Notes: generated by a model from the letters alone, not told the origin. A stretch of 64,000 nucleotides of DNA from Lactobacillus sp. YT155 (GCF_030504545.1 NZ_JAUKWP010000001.1:62001-126000), one strand, 5' to 3'. Positions 24,610-32,819 are shown, numbered from the stretch's first letter. A program made the numbers and translations.

Positions 24610-25914
24610 TTATTTATCATCGTTAGTATCAAAACCAGAAAAATCAAATTCATCAATTATTTTACTAAATTTATTATGATGAAGTTCCATATCTAGTGCT
24701 TCATTTTCGTTATATAGTCTTCTGATTTCATTATTCAAAAATTTAATCTCATTTTTATTACTCAATTCATCTTCTTCATCAAGTGTCATATGATTAAGAC
24801 GATTCTCTATCATTTTTATTTCTCTTAAGTTTATTCTTCTTTTAACCGATATCTCTTTTTCCCTATGACGTAATTCACTCAATGAATCTTCACTTAATTT
24901 CCCCATTTCATCATATTCATGAATCAGTTTATTAATTTTCTTATTTCGGTTTAAGTCTCTAATATTAAGATTCTCATATAGTTGAGACAATTCCTCCATT
25001 TCTCTGAATTCTTTTTCCGTCAGTGCATTAATAAGTCTAATAAACCTCAAATTCGAAAGTACGTATAGTTCTTTATCAGCCTCTTTATTCATTTCATTTA
25101 ATAAATGAATTTTGGGACCAACCGTTTTGTTGCCAACCTTAAATAACAAATCATTTTTTTTGCTAGATTTACCATCATCCGTAACATATATTACTTTTTT
25201 TCCATGATATTGAGAATTATCTTTCGCAAATCTAATAATATCTTTCCAGATTATTAAGTCACCATATTTTGTATGATAGCAAATATTTCCATAAGTCCTT
25301 ACATCATTATCTCCATCTTCTTTTCCTGAATCATTATATCCTGGTGGTAATCCTTTGCTGTATCGCTCATCACCATCTTTTTCAACTTCATCTATCCACT
25401 CTTGGGTATAAGGATCGCCAACTCTATCGCTAATAACTTCTATTAAATCGTCATATATTGAACTCTCTTCATTAGTAATTGTAGATTTTATTTTTTCATC
25501 AATAGTTTGATTTAATTTAGCTCTATCCGCTTCTATTTCTGATACCATGTTCTCATAAAATTTATCTTTATCATTATTTATATTTATTAGGGAAGTATTT
25601 TCAATACTTTGCTTTATCTTGTCAAAAGAATTATCTATTCCCATTTTATATTTTTCAATATTCATTTCTCTTCTACGTTTGATGGGACTTTTGTTAAAGT
25701 TAAATTCAAGTGCAACTAAATAAGGTATATAAATACTATCTTTTGCTTTCACTAACGCTTTTATGTAATTTTTAGCAACTTCTGTAGGTAGTTGAATTAC
25801 ATCAAGTAAAAAATTGGTGTCCAAAACTATAATATTATCAACATCTTTACTAAGATCATCACTTTTCAATTCATCACGATAGAACTCAGGAAATAATTCT
25901 TTTAAATTGTTCAA
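24610..25914 (-). CDS. PIN-domain (PIN_8/DUF4935-like) putative nuclease with C-terminal coiled coil
   Basis: A 434-residue protein. The N-terminal PIN core has VLDTNFLLD (Asp32), IPYLVALEF (Glu70), YGDLIIWKDI (Asp219) and IYVTDDGKSSKKND (Asp246/247), in the order of the PIN_8 family, including LPPGYNDSGKEDGDND before the third acidic motif. Four acidic residues would bind the metal for RNA or DNA cleavage. Residues 75-205 are an inserted helical region; about 300-420 are charged and probably coiled coil. Relatives of this family are often found in phage-defence contexts. No antitoxin or partner gene is adjacent. The start is TTG, seven bases after AGGGGG. It is the only gene between the rpsI-derived direct repeats. 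The defence role is inference. Confidence 0.82.
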   Translation of the reverse strand: MNNLKELFPEFYRDELKSDDLSKDVDNIIVLDTNFLLDVIQLPTEVAKNYIKALVKAKDSIYIPYLVALEFNFNKSPIKRRREMNIEKYKMGIDNSFDKIKQSIENTSLININNDKDKFYENMVSEIEADRAKLNQTIDEKIKSTITNEESSIYDDLIEVISDRVGDPYTQEWIDEVEKDGDERYSKGLPPGYNDSGKEDGDNDVRTYGNICYHTKYGDLIIWKDIIRFAKDNSQYHGKKVIYVTDDGKSSKKNDLLFKVGNKTVGPKIHLLNEMNKEADKELYVLSNLRFIRLINALTEKEFREMEELSQLYENLNIRDLNRNKKINKLIHEYDEMGKLSEDSLSELRHREKEISVKRRINLREIKMIENRLNHMTLDEEDELSNKNEIKFLNNEIRRLYNENEALDMELHHNKFSKIIDEFDFSGFDTNDDK

Positions 25915-25945
25915 TGTATATCCCCCTGTATTTGTAAATTAACTT

Positions 25946-25954
25946 AATTATATC
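25946..25954 (-). promoter_or_regulatory. Extended -10 promoter of the PIN gene
   Basis: TGATATAAT on the minus strand, with a weak TTGGTA 19 bases before the -10, about 32 bases upstream of the TTG start. The rest of 25955-26083 is A+T-rich with no gene seen. Confidence 0.55.
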
Positions 25955-26083
25955 ATTAGTGCATTCTATACTACCAACAAGTAATTTTATTGATATTACG
26001 ATGGTCTATTAAAAATAAATCTTTGATATATATTTTTCTAAATTTTATTTACTATAATTATATGAGAGTATTTTGTATATCTT

Positions 26084-26118
26084 TGGTTCATCTATTCGAT
26101 AATTGAATAGATGTCAAA
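26084..26118 (+). repeat. Right copy of the 35-bp dyad repeat
   Basis: Same orientation as the copy at 24434-24468, with one mismatch (C at 26092). Here the dyad is longer: ATCTATTC-GATAATT-GAATAGAT. It lies 76 bases left of the right 51-bp repeat. It could be an arm-type recombinase site or a crossover site. Confidence 0.88.
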
Positions 26119-26133
26119 GTAGTGTCAGCTCCA

Positions 26134-26169
26134 CAAAAAAACACTTCACAAGGCTGTTTGTGAAGTGTT
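26134..26169 (-). terminator. Terminator of rplM-rpsI, located inside the putative element
   Basis: ACACTTCACA/TGTGAAGTGT (26141-26168) with an eight-base loop, followed on the minus strand by seven T residues. It lies outside the 51-bp repeat, so it is element-derived sequence now ending the rplM-rpsI transcript. Confidence 0.87.
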
Positions 26170-26194
26170 CCAAAATACTGATATATAAACATAT

Positions 26195-26245
26195 ATTAAC
26201 GTTTTGAGAATTGTGATGCTTTACGAGCTTTCTTAAGACCTGGTT
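26195..26245 (-). repeat. Right 51-bp repeat, 3' end of the intact rpsI
   Basis: Partner of the repeat at 24388-24438. It covers the last 16 codons and stop codon of the functional gene, so integration left the reading frame intact. Confidence 0.92.
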
Positions 26246-26591
26246 TCTTTCTTTCCTTCATACGTGGGTCACGTGTTAAGAATCCAGCACGTTTCAAAAC
26301 TCCACGGAAATCAGGATCTACTTCTAGTAGTGCACGAGAGATACCATGTCTGATAGCTCCTGCTTGTCCTGTAAATCCACCACCATTAACGTTAACTAAA
26401 ACATCGTAGCTTCCTTTAGTTTCTGTTGCTTCTAGTGGTTGAACCATATCTGCAATCAAACTATCAAAAGGGATGTAGTCTTTAACATCACGTTTGTTGA
26501 TTGTGATTGCGCCGTTACCTGGTACTAAACGTACACGGGCTACAGAGTTTTTACGACGACCTGTTCCAGCATATACTGCTTGTTCTGCCAA
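26196..26591 (-). CDS. rpsI: Ribosomal protein uS9
   Basis: Small-subunit head protein whose C-terminal tail reaches the P-site tRNA. The 131-residue sequence starts [20 protein letters not shown] after MAEQAV and ends in the conserved basic tail [12 protein letters not shown], the functional P-site contact. It lies 14 bases after rplM and shares its promoter. The terminal 51 bases are duplicated 1.8 kb downstream, but the gene itself is complete. ATG start with a GGGAGGAAAT ribosome site. Confidence 0.98.
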   Translation of the reverse strand: MAEQAVYAGTGRRKNSVARVRLVPGNGAITINKRDVKDYIPFDSLIADMVQPLEATETKGSYDVLVNVNGGGFTGQAGAIRHGISRALLEVDPDFRGVLKRAGFLTRDPRMKERKKPGLKKARKASQFSKR

Positions 26592-26605
26592 AATTATTTC
26601 CTCCC

Positions 26606-27049
26606 TTAGATTAGTTTATTGATATCCAATAGTTCTGGTTTTTGTGCTTGTTGTTCATGTTCTGGACCAGCATATACATGAAGTTTCATAAATTGGCTAT
26701 GTCCTAATGAGTTCTTAGGAAGCATCCCTTTAATTGAATTTTCAATTAGTCTGGTTGGTTTGTTTTGTTTTAATTCACCGGCTGTAACCATTTTTAATCC
26801 ACCAGGGTAGTCACTGTGGCGGTAATAAATTTTGTCTGATTCTTTTTTACCAGTTAATTTAATTTTTTCGGCGTTGATAACAATCACGTTATCACCTGTA
26901 TCTACGTTTGGTGTGAATTGTGGTTTGTTCTTTCCACGTAGGATTGAAGCCACAACAGTTGATAGACGTCCTAATGCAACATCAGTAGCATCAACTACAT
27001 ACCATTTACGTTCAACTTCGCCTGCTTTAGCAAAAGGTGTTGTACGCAC
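26606..27049 (-). CDS. rplM: Ribosomal protein uL13
   Basis: Early-assembly protein of the large subunit, 147 residues. The start is the GTG at 27049 reading [21 protein letters not shown] (Met initiated), with GGAGG eight bases upstream. The open frame continues 46 codons further upstream, but that stretch lies in the promoter and leader and has no L13 homology. Conserved segments [16 protein letters not shown] and [11 protein letters not shown] are present. First gene of the rplM-rpsI operon, preceded by a structured leader. Confidence 0.97.
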   Translation of the reverse strand: MRTTPFAKAGEVERKWYVVDATDVALGRLSTVVASILRGKNKPQFTPNVDTGDNVIVINAEKIKLTGKKESDKIYYRHSDYPGGLKMVTAGELKQNKPTRLIENSIKGMLPKNSLGHSQFMKLHVYAGPEHEQQAQKPELLDINKLI

Positions 27050-27077
27050 AATAAATTCCTCCATTATCATTTCACAT

Positions 27078-27120
27078 GTTTGACACTCAATAAGTTTCCG
27101 GGGCTTATCGTGGGGCAAAC
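27078..27120 (-). ncRNA. Structured rplM leader (L13-leader-like)
   Basis: In the 137-base gap after truA, the transcript can fold into an outer stem GTTTG/CAAAC and an inner stem CAC-GATAAG/CTTATTGAGTG. An L13 leader family is known upstream of rplM-rpsI in Firmicutes and is thought to mediate autoregulation by uL13. The match is by position and foldability, not by a covariance model. Confidence 0.6.
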
Positions 27121-27133
27121 AATACCAAAGTTC

Positions 27134-27162
27134 ATAATACTTGGATTTGCCCTCAAAGTCAA
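27134..27162 (-). promoter_or_regulatory. Promoter of rplM-rpsI
   Basis: TTGACT (27162-27157), 17-base spacer, TATTAT (27139-27134), located after the truA stop and before the structured leader. Confidence 0.85.
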
Positions 27163-27186
27163 TATAAATCAGGACATTTCTGCCCA

Positions 27187-27930
27187 TTAATAGTAAACTT
27201 TTTTCAAATATAAACCACTAGCTGGAGCGGTTAATCGTGCTTCTTGTCGATCTTTAACTTCAAACAATCTCAAGATGTCATGGACATCCCTTTTGCCGTT
27301 TCCAATCTCTAATAACACGGCCACCATAATTCGCACCATATTGTATAAGAAACCATCTCCATAGAACTCAAAGATTAATTCATTATTAGTCTCATCAAAT
27401 TCCACCGTAGCTTCATAAATCGTTCTCACTTTATCTTTCACAACTCCATCACTAGCAGCAAAACTAGTGAAATCGTGCGTGCCAATTAGATCATTAATAG
27501 CCACTTCAATTTTTTCAATATCTAGCTTATAAGGATAATGCCCGGTGTAGTTTCGCTTGAATGGATCGGTATATTTGCCTAAGGCCGTGCGATATAAATA
27601 TCTCTTTCCTGTTGTAGAAAATCGTGCGTGAAACTCAGCATCAACAATCTCACAATCAAGAAATAAAATATCAAGTGGCATTAAGCTATTCAAAGCTCGA
27701 AGCATATTTCCTGCAGGAATCTCCCCCGGGTACTCGAAGTTAATAACTTGTCCCAAGGCATGAACACCAGCATCTGTGCGACCAGAACCAACAATATCAA
27801 CTACTTGTCCCTTAGTCATTTTTAACAAAGCCGCTTCGACTACACCTTGAACTGTTCGCAATTCATTTTGTCTTTGATAACCATGGAATTTGGTTCCATC
27901 ATATTTCATTGTTAACTTGTAATTTGTCAT
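27187..27930 (-). CDS. truA: tRNA pseudouridine(38-40) synthase
   Basis: A 247-residue cytosolic enzyme that isomerises uridines 38-40 in the anticodon arm. The catalytic Asp53 lies in [11 protein letters not shown], and the active-site region [12 protein letters not shown] is intact. The ATG at 27930 lies one base after the stop of ecfT. A TTG four codons upstream overlaps ecfT and has no properly spaced ribosome site. Last gene of the ecfA1-ecfA2-ecfT-truA unit, an order conserved in lactobacilli. Confidence 0.96.
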   Translation of the reverse strand: MTNYKLTMKYDGTKFHGYQRQNELRTVQGVVEAALLKMTKGQVVDIVGSGRTDAGVHALGQVINFEYPGEIPAGNMLRALNSLMPLDILFLDCEIVDAEFHARFSTTGKRYLYRTALGKYTDPFKRNYTGHYPYKLDIEKIEVAINDLIGTHDFTSFAASDGVVKDKVRTIYEATVEFDETNNELIFEFYGDGFLYNMVRIMVAVLLEIGNGKRDVHDILRLFEVKDRQEARLTAPASGLYLKKVYY

Positions 27931-27931
27931 C

Positions 27932-28732
27932 TTAAATTCCAAACCTTAAATATGCTAGTAACAAAGTAATCAGTACAAATGTTACCACCATCAATGTATC
28001 GTTTCGCTGCCAAATTAATTCACGATATTTCGTTCGATTCTCGCCACCTTGATACCCACGTGACTCCATGGCTATCGATAAATCATAGGCAATTGAGAAG
28101 CTACTAACAAATAACGGAATTAGTAACGGAATGAAGCTCTTAATTCGTTTCATAATTGAGCCAGTACCAAAATCAACTCCACGTGCACGTTGAGCATTCA
28201 TAATTTTAGTGGTTTGATCCATTAATTGTGGTACAAATCGTAGTGCAATTGACAACATCAAGGCAACTTGAGTAACTGGAAATCTCACTACTTTCAAAGG
28301 TTTCATCACTGCTTCAATCGCATCAGAAAGTTCCACTGGCGTTGTGGTCAAGGTTAGTAATGTCGAGAAAAAGACAATTAACACGAATCTAACAAAGATA
28401 TAAGTTCCATTAATTATACTTTGCCACGATAACGAAAAAATCCACCACTGCCAAAATATTTGCTCTCCTGGCGTGAAGAAAACTTGTAGTATCACAGTAA
28501 ATAAGATTAACCACATCAGAGGCCTTAATCCCTTGAAGAAGAACGACATCGGTACATTGGAAAGTTTCAAAGCAAATAGAACAAACAAAAATAAAGGCAA
28601 GTATGTGTACCAACTATTTGCCAAAAAAATGATTCCAATAAAATAAAATGTCCCAATGAATTTCGCACGGGGATCTAAGTTATGAATAATTGAGTTACCT
28701 GGAATATATCTACCAACAATTAACTTATTCAA
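27932..28732 (-). CDS. ecfT: ECF transporter transmembrane subunit EcfT
   Basis: A 266-residue membrane subunit of group II energy-coupling factor importers. It links the two ATPases to exchangeable vitamin-binding S components. The two diagnostic coupling motifs with Ala-Arg-Gly character are AQRARG and AMESRG, in the long cytoplasmic helices; five or six hydrophobic segments are seen. The start is TTG, eight bases after AGAGGA. It lies 13 bases after ecfA2. The module would serve vitamins such as riboflavin, folate, biotin and thiamine through S components encoded elsewhere. Confidence 0.95.
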   Translation of the reverse strand: MNKLIVGRYIPGNSIIHNLDPRAKFIGTFYFIGIIFLANSWYTYLPLFLFVLFALKLSNVPMSFFFKGLRPLMWLILFTVILQVFFTPGEQIFWQWWIFSLSWQSIINGTYIFVRFVLIVFFSTLLTLTTTPVELSDAIEAVMKPLKVVRFPVTQVALMLSIALRFVPQLMDQTTKIMNAQRARGVDFGTGSIMKRIKSFIPLLIPLFVSSFSIAYDLSIAMESRGYQGGENRTKYRELIWQRNDTLMVVTFVLITLLLAYLRFGI

Positions 28733-28745
28733 AAAATCATTCCTC

Positions 28746-29591
28746 TTATATATTTTTGTCTATTGCATTTACTAAATCATCAATTACTAAAGGATTTTCA
28801 TCGGCTTTTAAGCCCTTATTCTTTAAGCGATTCATCAATTCTGAACTTCTAGGAAGTTCGAGATTATTATCAAGTACCCATTGTTCATCAGCAAAGATTT
28901 CGGCAGGAGTTCCTTGTTTAGCAACTTCTCCATGATTAAAGACAACCACATCGTCGGCATAATTTGCCACATCTTCCATTTGATGAGTTACAAGAATAAT
29001 GGTTTTACCATCTTGATGAAGCTGATTAAACATCGTCATCATTTCTAGACGTCCCTTAGGATCTAGTCCAGCAGTGGGTTCATCTAATATCAGAATGTCA
29101 GGATTACTTGCCAAGACGCCAGCAATTGCCACACGGCGCATCTGTCCACCAGACAAATCAAACGGTGATTTCTCTAGAAATTCTTCACTTAAACCAACTT
29201 GTTTCAAGGCAGTTCTTGCCATTTGCTTAGCTTGTTCTTCTTCAACCCCAAAATTCATTGGTCCAAACATAATATCTTTTTCGACTGTTTCTTCAAACAA
29301 TTGACTCTCAGGAAACTGAAAAACCATCCCAACTTTTTGACGTAGCGGTTTTAAGTTCTTATTGTTAGTTGTTGGTTCAATCACTCTGTCATCAACAATT
29401 ACTTTGCCAGCACTTGGTTTAAGCAAAGCATTAACATGTTGAACAAACGTCGACTTGCCACTACCAGTGTGTCCAATCAACGCTGTGTAACTATGGTCTT
29501 TAATCGTAACATTAATATCCTTAAGCCCGATACTTTCCATTGGTGTATTGGGTTGATAAATATAATTTACTTTTTCAAATGATATTGCCAA
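28746..29591 (-). CDS. ecfA2: ECF transporter ATPase EcfA2
   Basis: A 281-residue ATPase. Walker A GHTGSGKST (40-48), signature LSGGQMRR, Walker B ILILDEP and switch TTH-type LVTHQMEDV are visible. The start is taken as the TTG at 29591 (MAISFEKVNYIYQP) because GGTGG lies seven bases upstream and the product then aligns with family N-termini; a longer frame starts deeper inside ecfA1. It overlaps the end of ecfA1 by 25 bases, so the two ATPases are made in a coupled manner, as needed for the heterodimer. Confidence 0.94.
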   Translation of the reverse strand: MAISFEKVNYIYQPNTPMESIGLKDINVTIKDHSYTALIGHTGSGKSTFVQHVNALLKPSAGKVIVDDRVIEPTTNNKNLKPLRQKVGMVFQFPESQLFEETVEKDIMFGPMNFGVEEEQAKQMARTALKQVGLSEEFLEKSPFDLSGGQMRRVAIAGVLASNPDILILDEPTAGLDPKGRLEMMTMFNQLHQDGKTIILVTHQMEDVANYADDVVVFNHGEVAKQGTPAEIFADEQWVLDNNLELPRSSELMNRLKNKGLKADENPLVIDDLVNAIDKNI

Positions 29592-30406
29592 AGTTCGTCC
29601 ACCAATTCCTTTTCGTTTCGCCAATTATCACTAATCTTCACTCCGTGTTCAATCAACCTCTGTTGAACCTCTCGAATGAATGGTAACTCTAATCCTGCCT
29701 TAGTTAATAAAGCTTGGTTAGTAAATACTTTTTCTGGAGTGTCTTGATCCAATAATTCACCATTAGTCAACACCACCACATCATCAGCTAATGTCACTTC
29801 ATCAACATCATGAGTAATTGATAAAACTGTTAGGTTTAATTCTTCTTTTAATTGTTGAATGGTTTGAATAATTTCTAATCGGCCGCTTGGATCTAACATG
29901 CTAGTAGCTTCATCCAGAATAATAATTTCTGGTTCTAACGCAATTACTCCAGCGATTGCCACACGTTGTTTTTGTCCACCAGACAAACTCTGCGGATCAC
30001 GTGTTAAAAAATCTGACATATTGACCTTAGCAAGTGCTTCTTTAACTTTAACTCGCATTTGTCCAGGGTCCATACTTTGATTCTCTAATCCAAAAGCAAC
30101 GTCATCTTCTACCGTAGCTCCAACAAATTGATTATCTGGATTTTGAAAAACAATTCCCATTTTCTTACGAATATTCCAAACTGTCTCTGGAGTTAAGACT
30201 TCATCATCAACTTTAATAGTGCCATGTTCTGCTTGGAGAATCCCATTCAACAACTTGGCCAATGTACTTTTACCACTACCGTTTTGACCAACAATTGCTG
30301 TCCATGAATTCTTCATAATCTGCAAAGAAACATCTGACAATGCCAGTTGCGTATTTTCTTCGTATTGATAATTTAAGTTGTTGATTTCAATGATTGGCGT
30401 TGCCAT
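29567..30406 (-). CDS. ecfA1: ECF transporter ATPase EcfA1
   Basis: A 279-residue ATPase. Walker A GQNGSGKST at 40-48, signature LSGGQKQR, Walker B EIIILDEATSMLDP and switch SITHDVDEV are all intact. It forms the energising heterodimer with EcfA2 on EcfT. It is the first gene of the unit, and a TPP riboswitch with a following intrinsic terminator ends about 25 bases before its start codon, so expression should fall when thiamine pyrophosphate is plentiful. In most lactobacilli this gene directly follows rplQ; here a GNAT gene and the riboswitch lie between. Confidence 0.95.
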   Translation of the reverse strand: MATPIIEINNLNYQYEENTQLALSDVSLQIMKNSWTAIVGQNGSGKSTLAKLLNGILQAEHGTIKVDDEVLTPETVWNIRKKMGIVFQNPDNQFVGATVEDDVAFGLENQSMDPGQMRVKVKEALAKVNMSDFLTRDPQSLSGGQKQRVAIAGVIALEPEIIILDEATSMLDPSGRLEIIQTIQQLKEELNLTVLSITHDVDEVTLADDVVVLTNGELLDQDTPEKVFTNQALLTKAGLELPFIREVQQRLIEHGVKISDNWRNEKELVDELWQYHLKK

Positions 30407-30429
30407 ATTTTATCCCAATTCCACCAGAG

Positions 30430-30461
30430 TAAAAGCCCCTTCAAAATCGAAGGAGCTTTTA
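30430..30461 (-). terminator. Riboswitch-associated terminator before ecfA1
   Basis: AAAAGCTCCTTC/GAAGGGGCTTTT on the minus strand, with a T4 run. It sits between the TPP aptamer and the ecfA1 ribosome site and is the expected expression platform. Confidence 0.82.
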
Positions 30462-30475
30462 AGAAACATACCTAA

Positions 30476-30552
30476 TTATCTCCCCGTATCAGCATTAACT
30501 GTCTCAGGTTCAATGGGTATAATCTCAGCTATAATCAGCACCCCAGTTATTC
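30476..30552 (-). ncRNA. TPP riboswitch (THI element)
   Basis: The minus strand shows the conserved TPP aptamer blocks in order: CTGGGGTGC, GCTGAGATTATACCC, TTGAACCTGAGACAGTTAAT and GCTGATACGGGGAGA. The core GCTGAGA, ACCC, GAACCTGA and AATGC elements that bind the pyrimidine and pyrophosphate are intact. A terminator hairpin follows. The downstream genes are ecfA1-ecfA2-ecfT-truA, not a thiamine-specific gene. Confidence 0.93.
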
Positions 30553-30562
30553 AATTACCAAT

Positions 30563-30588
30563 ATCATAACATATTTGGTATTTTTAAA
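30563..30588 (-). promoter_or_regulatory. Candidate promoter of the riboswitch transcript
   Basis: TATGAT (30568-30563) is preceded by weak -35-like sequences (TTTAAA or TTGCAT) at about 17-19 bases. It lies directly upstream of the aptamer. Confidence 0.5.
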
Positions 30589-30632
30589 TGCAATCGAAAT
30601 TTGCTCATCCCGAATATAAAAATATGGATAAA

Positions 30633-31148
30633 CTATTCTGTATAACGTTTCATAAATAAATAATGAGGAATGTTTGTTCCTGAATAAATCTTTGTGAATC
30701 TTTCTTTTATGGTCATGCCATTTTTTATTGCAACATTCATTGAGGAAATATTAGTGTCTCGAACAATTGATACAACTTCGGTTTTTTTAAAGATTTCAAA
30801 GGCAGCTTTTTTTGTAGCCTGTGCAGCCTCAATGGCATATCCTTGGTGCCAATAGTCAAACATAAGGTGATATCCAATTTCAGCGTATACAACTCCATTG
30901 ATTGTCTGATCAGTAATTCCGCATTCACCGATTATTTTATTATCATATTTTCTTTCTATTGCCCATAGGCCATAACCATTTTCTTTATAGGAATTCAAGT
31001 TCCAATGTAACCATTCTCTTATCTCTTTTTCATTAAACGGTTGATTGTAAGCATACATTACACGACTGTCGCCAAGAATTTTGTCTAAATCATTTTCCTC
31101 GTTACTTTTCCATTCGCGTAATATTAGACGATTAGTTTCGATAACCAT
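30633..31148 (-). CDS. GNAT-family N-acetyltransferase (RimJ/RimL type)
   Basis: A 171-residue acetyltransferase. The N-terminus ETNRLILREW and the segment GYHLMFDYWHQGYAIEAAQATKKAAFEIF (acetyl-CoA binding loop region, Q/R-x-x-G-x-A type) are typical of the RimJ/RimL subgroup that acetylates N-terminal amino groups or small molecules. The substrate is unknown. ATG start seven bases after AAGGAGA. It interrupts the usual rplQ-ecfA1 neighbourhood, which suggests a later insertion. Confidence 0.85.
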   Translation of the reverse strand: MVIETNRLILREWKSNEENDLDKILGDSRVMYAYNQPFNEKEIREWLHWNLNSYKENGYGLWAIERKYDNKIIGECGITDQTINGVVYAEIGYHLMFDYWHQGYAIEAAQATKKAAFEIFKKTEVVSIVRDTNISSMNVAIKNGMTIKERFTKIYSGTNIPHYLFMKRYTE

Positions 31149-31298
31149 AATATATTCTCCTTACAAGCAAATTAAATAAGACTAATATATAACATTATAT
31201 AAACCTGAATTTAAAGTCAAGAAAATCTCCTAATATAGAAATTTGAATTATCATTACTACTCAATTGCTCACAAACTTTCTCACACTCTTTTTTTGCA

Positions 31299-31410
31299 TA
31301 AAAAAATCATTCGATGAAGTTAGTGTCCTTTTGTTACAAAGGATCTTAGAGCTAGACTTGGAAAAACTTCCAACATCATAACACTCACTAAAATCACGAA
31401 TGACTGATTT
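31299..31410 (-). ncRNA. rplQ downstream structured RNA (L17 downstream element-like) ending in a terminator
   Basis: Right after rplQ the minus-strand RNA can form a closing stem TCATTCG/CGAATGA, an inner stem TTAGTG/CACTAA, and two hairpins TTGGAA-TTTC-type (TTGGAA/TTCCAA) and TCCTTT/AAAGGA. This makes a three-way junction of about 105 bases, followed by seven T residues. An L17 downstream element in 3' UTRs of rplQ is known from Lactobacillales; position and architecture fit. Recognition is by pattern, not by covariance search. Confidence 0.7.
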
Positions 31411-31430
31411 TAAATAGATTGATGTAATAA

Positions 31431-31817
31431 TTAAACTAATTCAATTATTGCCATTGGTGCAGCATCTCCACGACGTGGAGCTGTCTTCATAATTCTTGTG
31501 TATCCACCGTTTCTATCTTTGTATCTTGGTGCGATATCACTAAATAGTTTTTGAAGAGCAGATTGAACAACAACTGCATCATCTTCTTCAGTAATGTTAG
31601 CAACTTCGTTTCTTAAAAACTTAGCAGCTTGTCTTCTTGCTTGTAGATTGTCAGTACCTTTTTTACCAAGGGTGATCATCTTTTCAGCTGTACGACGAAC
31701 TTCTTTAGCACGAGTTTCAGTTGTAACAATACGTTCGTTGATGATTAAATCTGTTGTCAAGTCACGTAACATTGCTAGTCTTTGATCTGTTGCACGTCCT
31801 AGTTTACGGTAACCCAT
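31431..31817 (-). CDS. rplQ: Ribosomal protein uL17
   Basis: Large-subunit protein near the peptide exit, 128 residues, starting [20 protein letters not shown] and complete to the conserved [14 protein letters not shown] end. Last gene of the alpha operon, 20 bases after rpoA. A structured RNA with a terminator follows its stop codon. Confidence 0.98.
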   Translation of the reverse strand: MGYRKLGRATDQRLAMLRDLTTDLIINERIVTTETRAKEVRRTAEKMITLGKKGTDNLQARRQAAKFLRNEVANITEEDDAVVVQSALQKLFSDIAPRYKDRNGGYTRIMKTAPRRGDAAPMAIIELV

Positions 31818-31837
31818 AAAAACGTCCTCCTTACCTA

Positions 31838-32773
31838 TTAGTCATCTTGTCTAAGTGATAAACCTAGATTGTTTAATTTAACTTTAACTTCTTCTAATGA
31901 CTTACGTCCTAGATTACGAACCTTCATCATATCAGCTTCGCTCTTATCAGTAAGTTCTTGAACAGTATTAATACCTGCTCTCTTGAGACAATTATATGAA
32001 CGAACTGATAAATCAAGTTCTTCAATAGTCATTTCAAGTTTCTTTTCTTTTTGGGTCTCTTCTTTTTCAACCATCATGTCAGCATTTTTAGCTTCTTCAG
32101 TTAGGTTAACGAAACTGTTTAAGTGTTCAGTTAATACCTTAGCTGCTAAACTAATTGCTTCTTTGGGGTTGATTGATCCATTTGTCCAAACATCTAGAGT
32201 TAATTTGTCGAAATCACTTCTCTTACCAACACGAGCACTTTCAACTTGATAATTAACTTTTGAAACAGGAGTGAAAATTGAATCAATTGGCAAAACGCCG
32301 ATTGGTGTTGCATCAGTCTTGTTTTGATCAGCTGGAGTGTATCCACGACCAGTTTTAACTGTCATTTGCATGTTAACTTCGCCGCCTTTGGCAACAGTAC
32401 AGATATATTGTTCTGGATCTAGAATCTCTAAATCGTCATCACTAATAATATCAGCTGCTGTTACAGTAGCTGGGCCTTTAACATTGATTTCAACTTTCTT
32501 TTCTTCGCCATGTAGCTTCAAAGAAAGTTTCTTAATATTTAAGATAATTTGTGTTACGTCTTCTACGACACCTTCAACTGTTGAAAATTCATGAAGAACT
32601 CCATCAATTCGTACATCAGTAACTGCTGTACCAGGTAGAGAAGCTAGTAAAACACGTCTCAATGAGTTACCTAAAGTAGTACCGTAACCTCTTTCTAAAG
32701 GCTCAATTACATACTTACCGTAATCATTTGTTTCTTCAACTTTTATGATACTTGGCTTTTCGAATTCAATCAT
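31838..32773 (-). CDS. rpoA: RNA polymerase alpha subunit
   Basis: A 311-residue subunit that nucleates RNA polymerase assembly and contacts promoters and activators. The N-terminal dimerisation domain (1 to about 225) includes [23 protein letters not shown]; an acidic/Lys-rich linker ([12 protein letters not shown]) leads to the C-terminal domain (about 245-311) with [23 protein letters not shown], which binds UP elements. Normal length. It lies between rpsK and rplQ, as in all Firmicutes. Confidence 0.98.
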   Translation of the reverse strand: MIEFEKPSIIKVEETNDYGKYVIEPLERGYGTTLGNSLRRVLLASLPGTAVTDVRIDGVLHEFSTVEGVVEDVTQIILNIKKLSLKLHGEEKKVEINVKGPATVTAADIISDDDLEILDPEQYICTVAKGGEVNMQMTVKTGRGYTPADQNKTDATPIGVLPIDSIFTPVSKVNYQVESARVGKRSDFDKLTLDVWTNGSINPKEAISLAAKVLTEHLNSFVNLTEEAKNADMMVEKEETQKEKKLEMTIEELDLSVRSYNCLKRAGINTVQELTDKSEADMMKVRNLGRKSLEEVKVKLNNLGLSLRQDD

Positions 32774-32819
32774 TCAGCTTCGCCCCTTTCATCTAATTGC
32801 GTTAGTTTCAAAGAACTTA

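Larger units (their letters stand above)
24388..26245. mobile_element. Small putative integrated element at the rpsI 3' end, carrying a PIN-domain gene
   Basis: The segment is bounded by 51-bp direct repeats of the rpsI 3' end. It contains one gene (PIN-domain protein), two copies of a 34-35-bp dyad-containing repeat near its two ends, and a terminator that now serves rpsI. It is visibly richer in A+T than the flanking ribosomal genes. No integrase or transposase is inside, so it is either a remnant or a cassette mobilised by an enzyme encoded elsewhere. Integration into 3' ends of ribosomal protein genes is known for tyrosine-recombinase elements in Firmicutes. The mobile nature here is inferred from structure only. 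Confidence 0.7.

Noticed and set aside
24434..26118. Repeat pair considered as a CRISPR remnant
   Set aside because: Only two copies 1.65 kb apart, no spacer-sized interval, no cas genes.
27050..27187. Upstream extension of the rplM reading frame
   Set aside because: The region holds the promoter and a structured leader; uL13 starts at the GTG behind GGAGG, giving the standard 147 residues.
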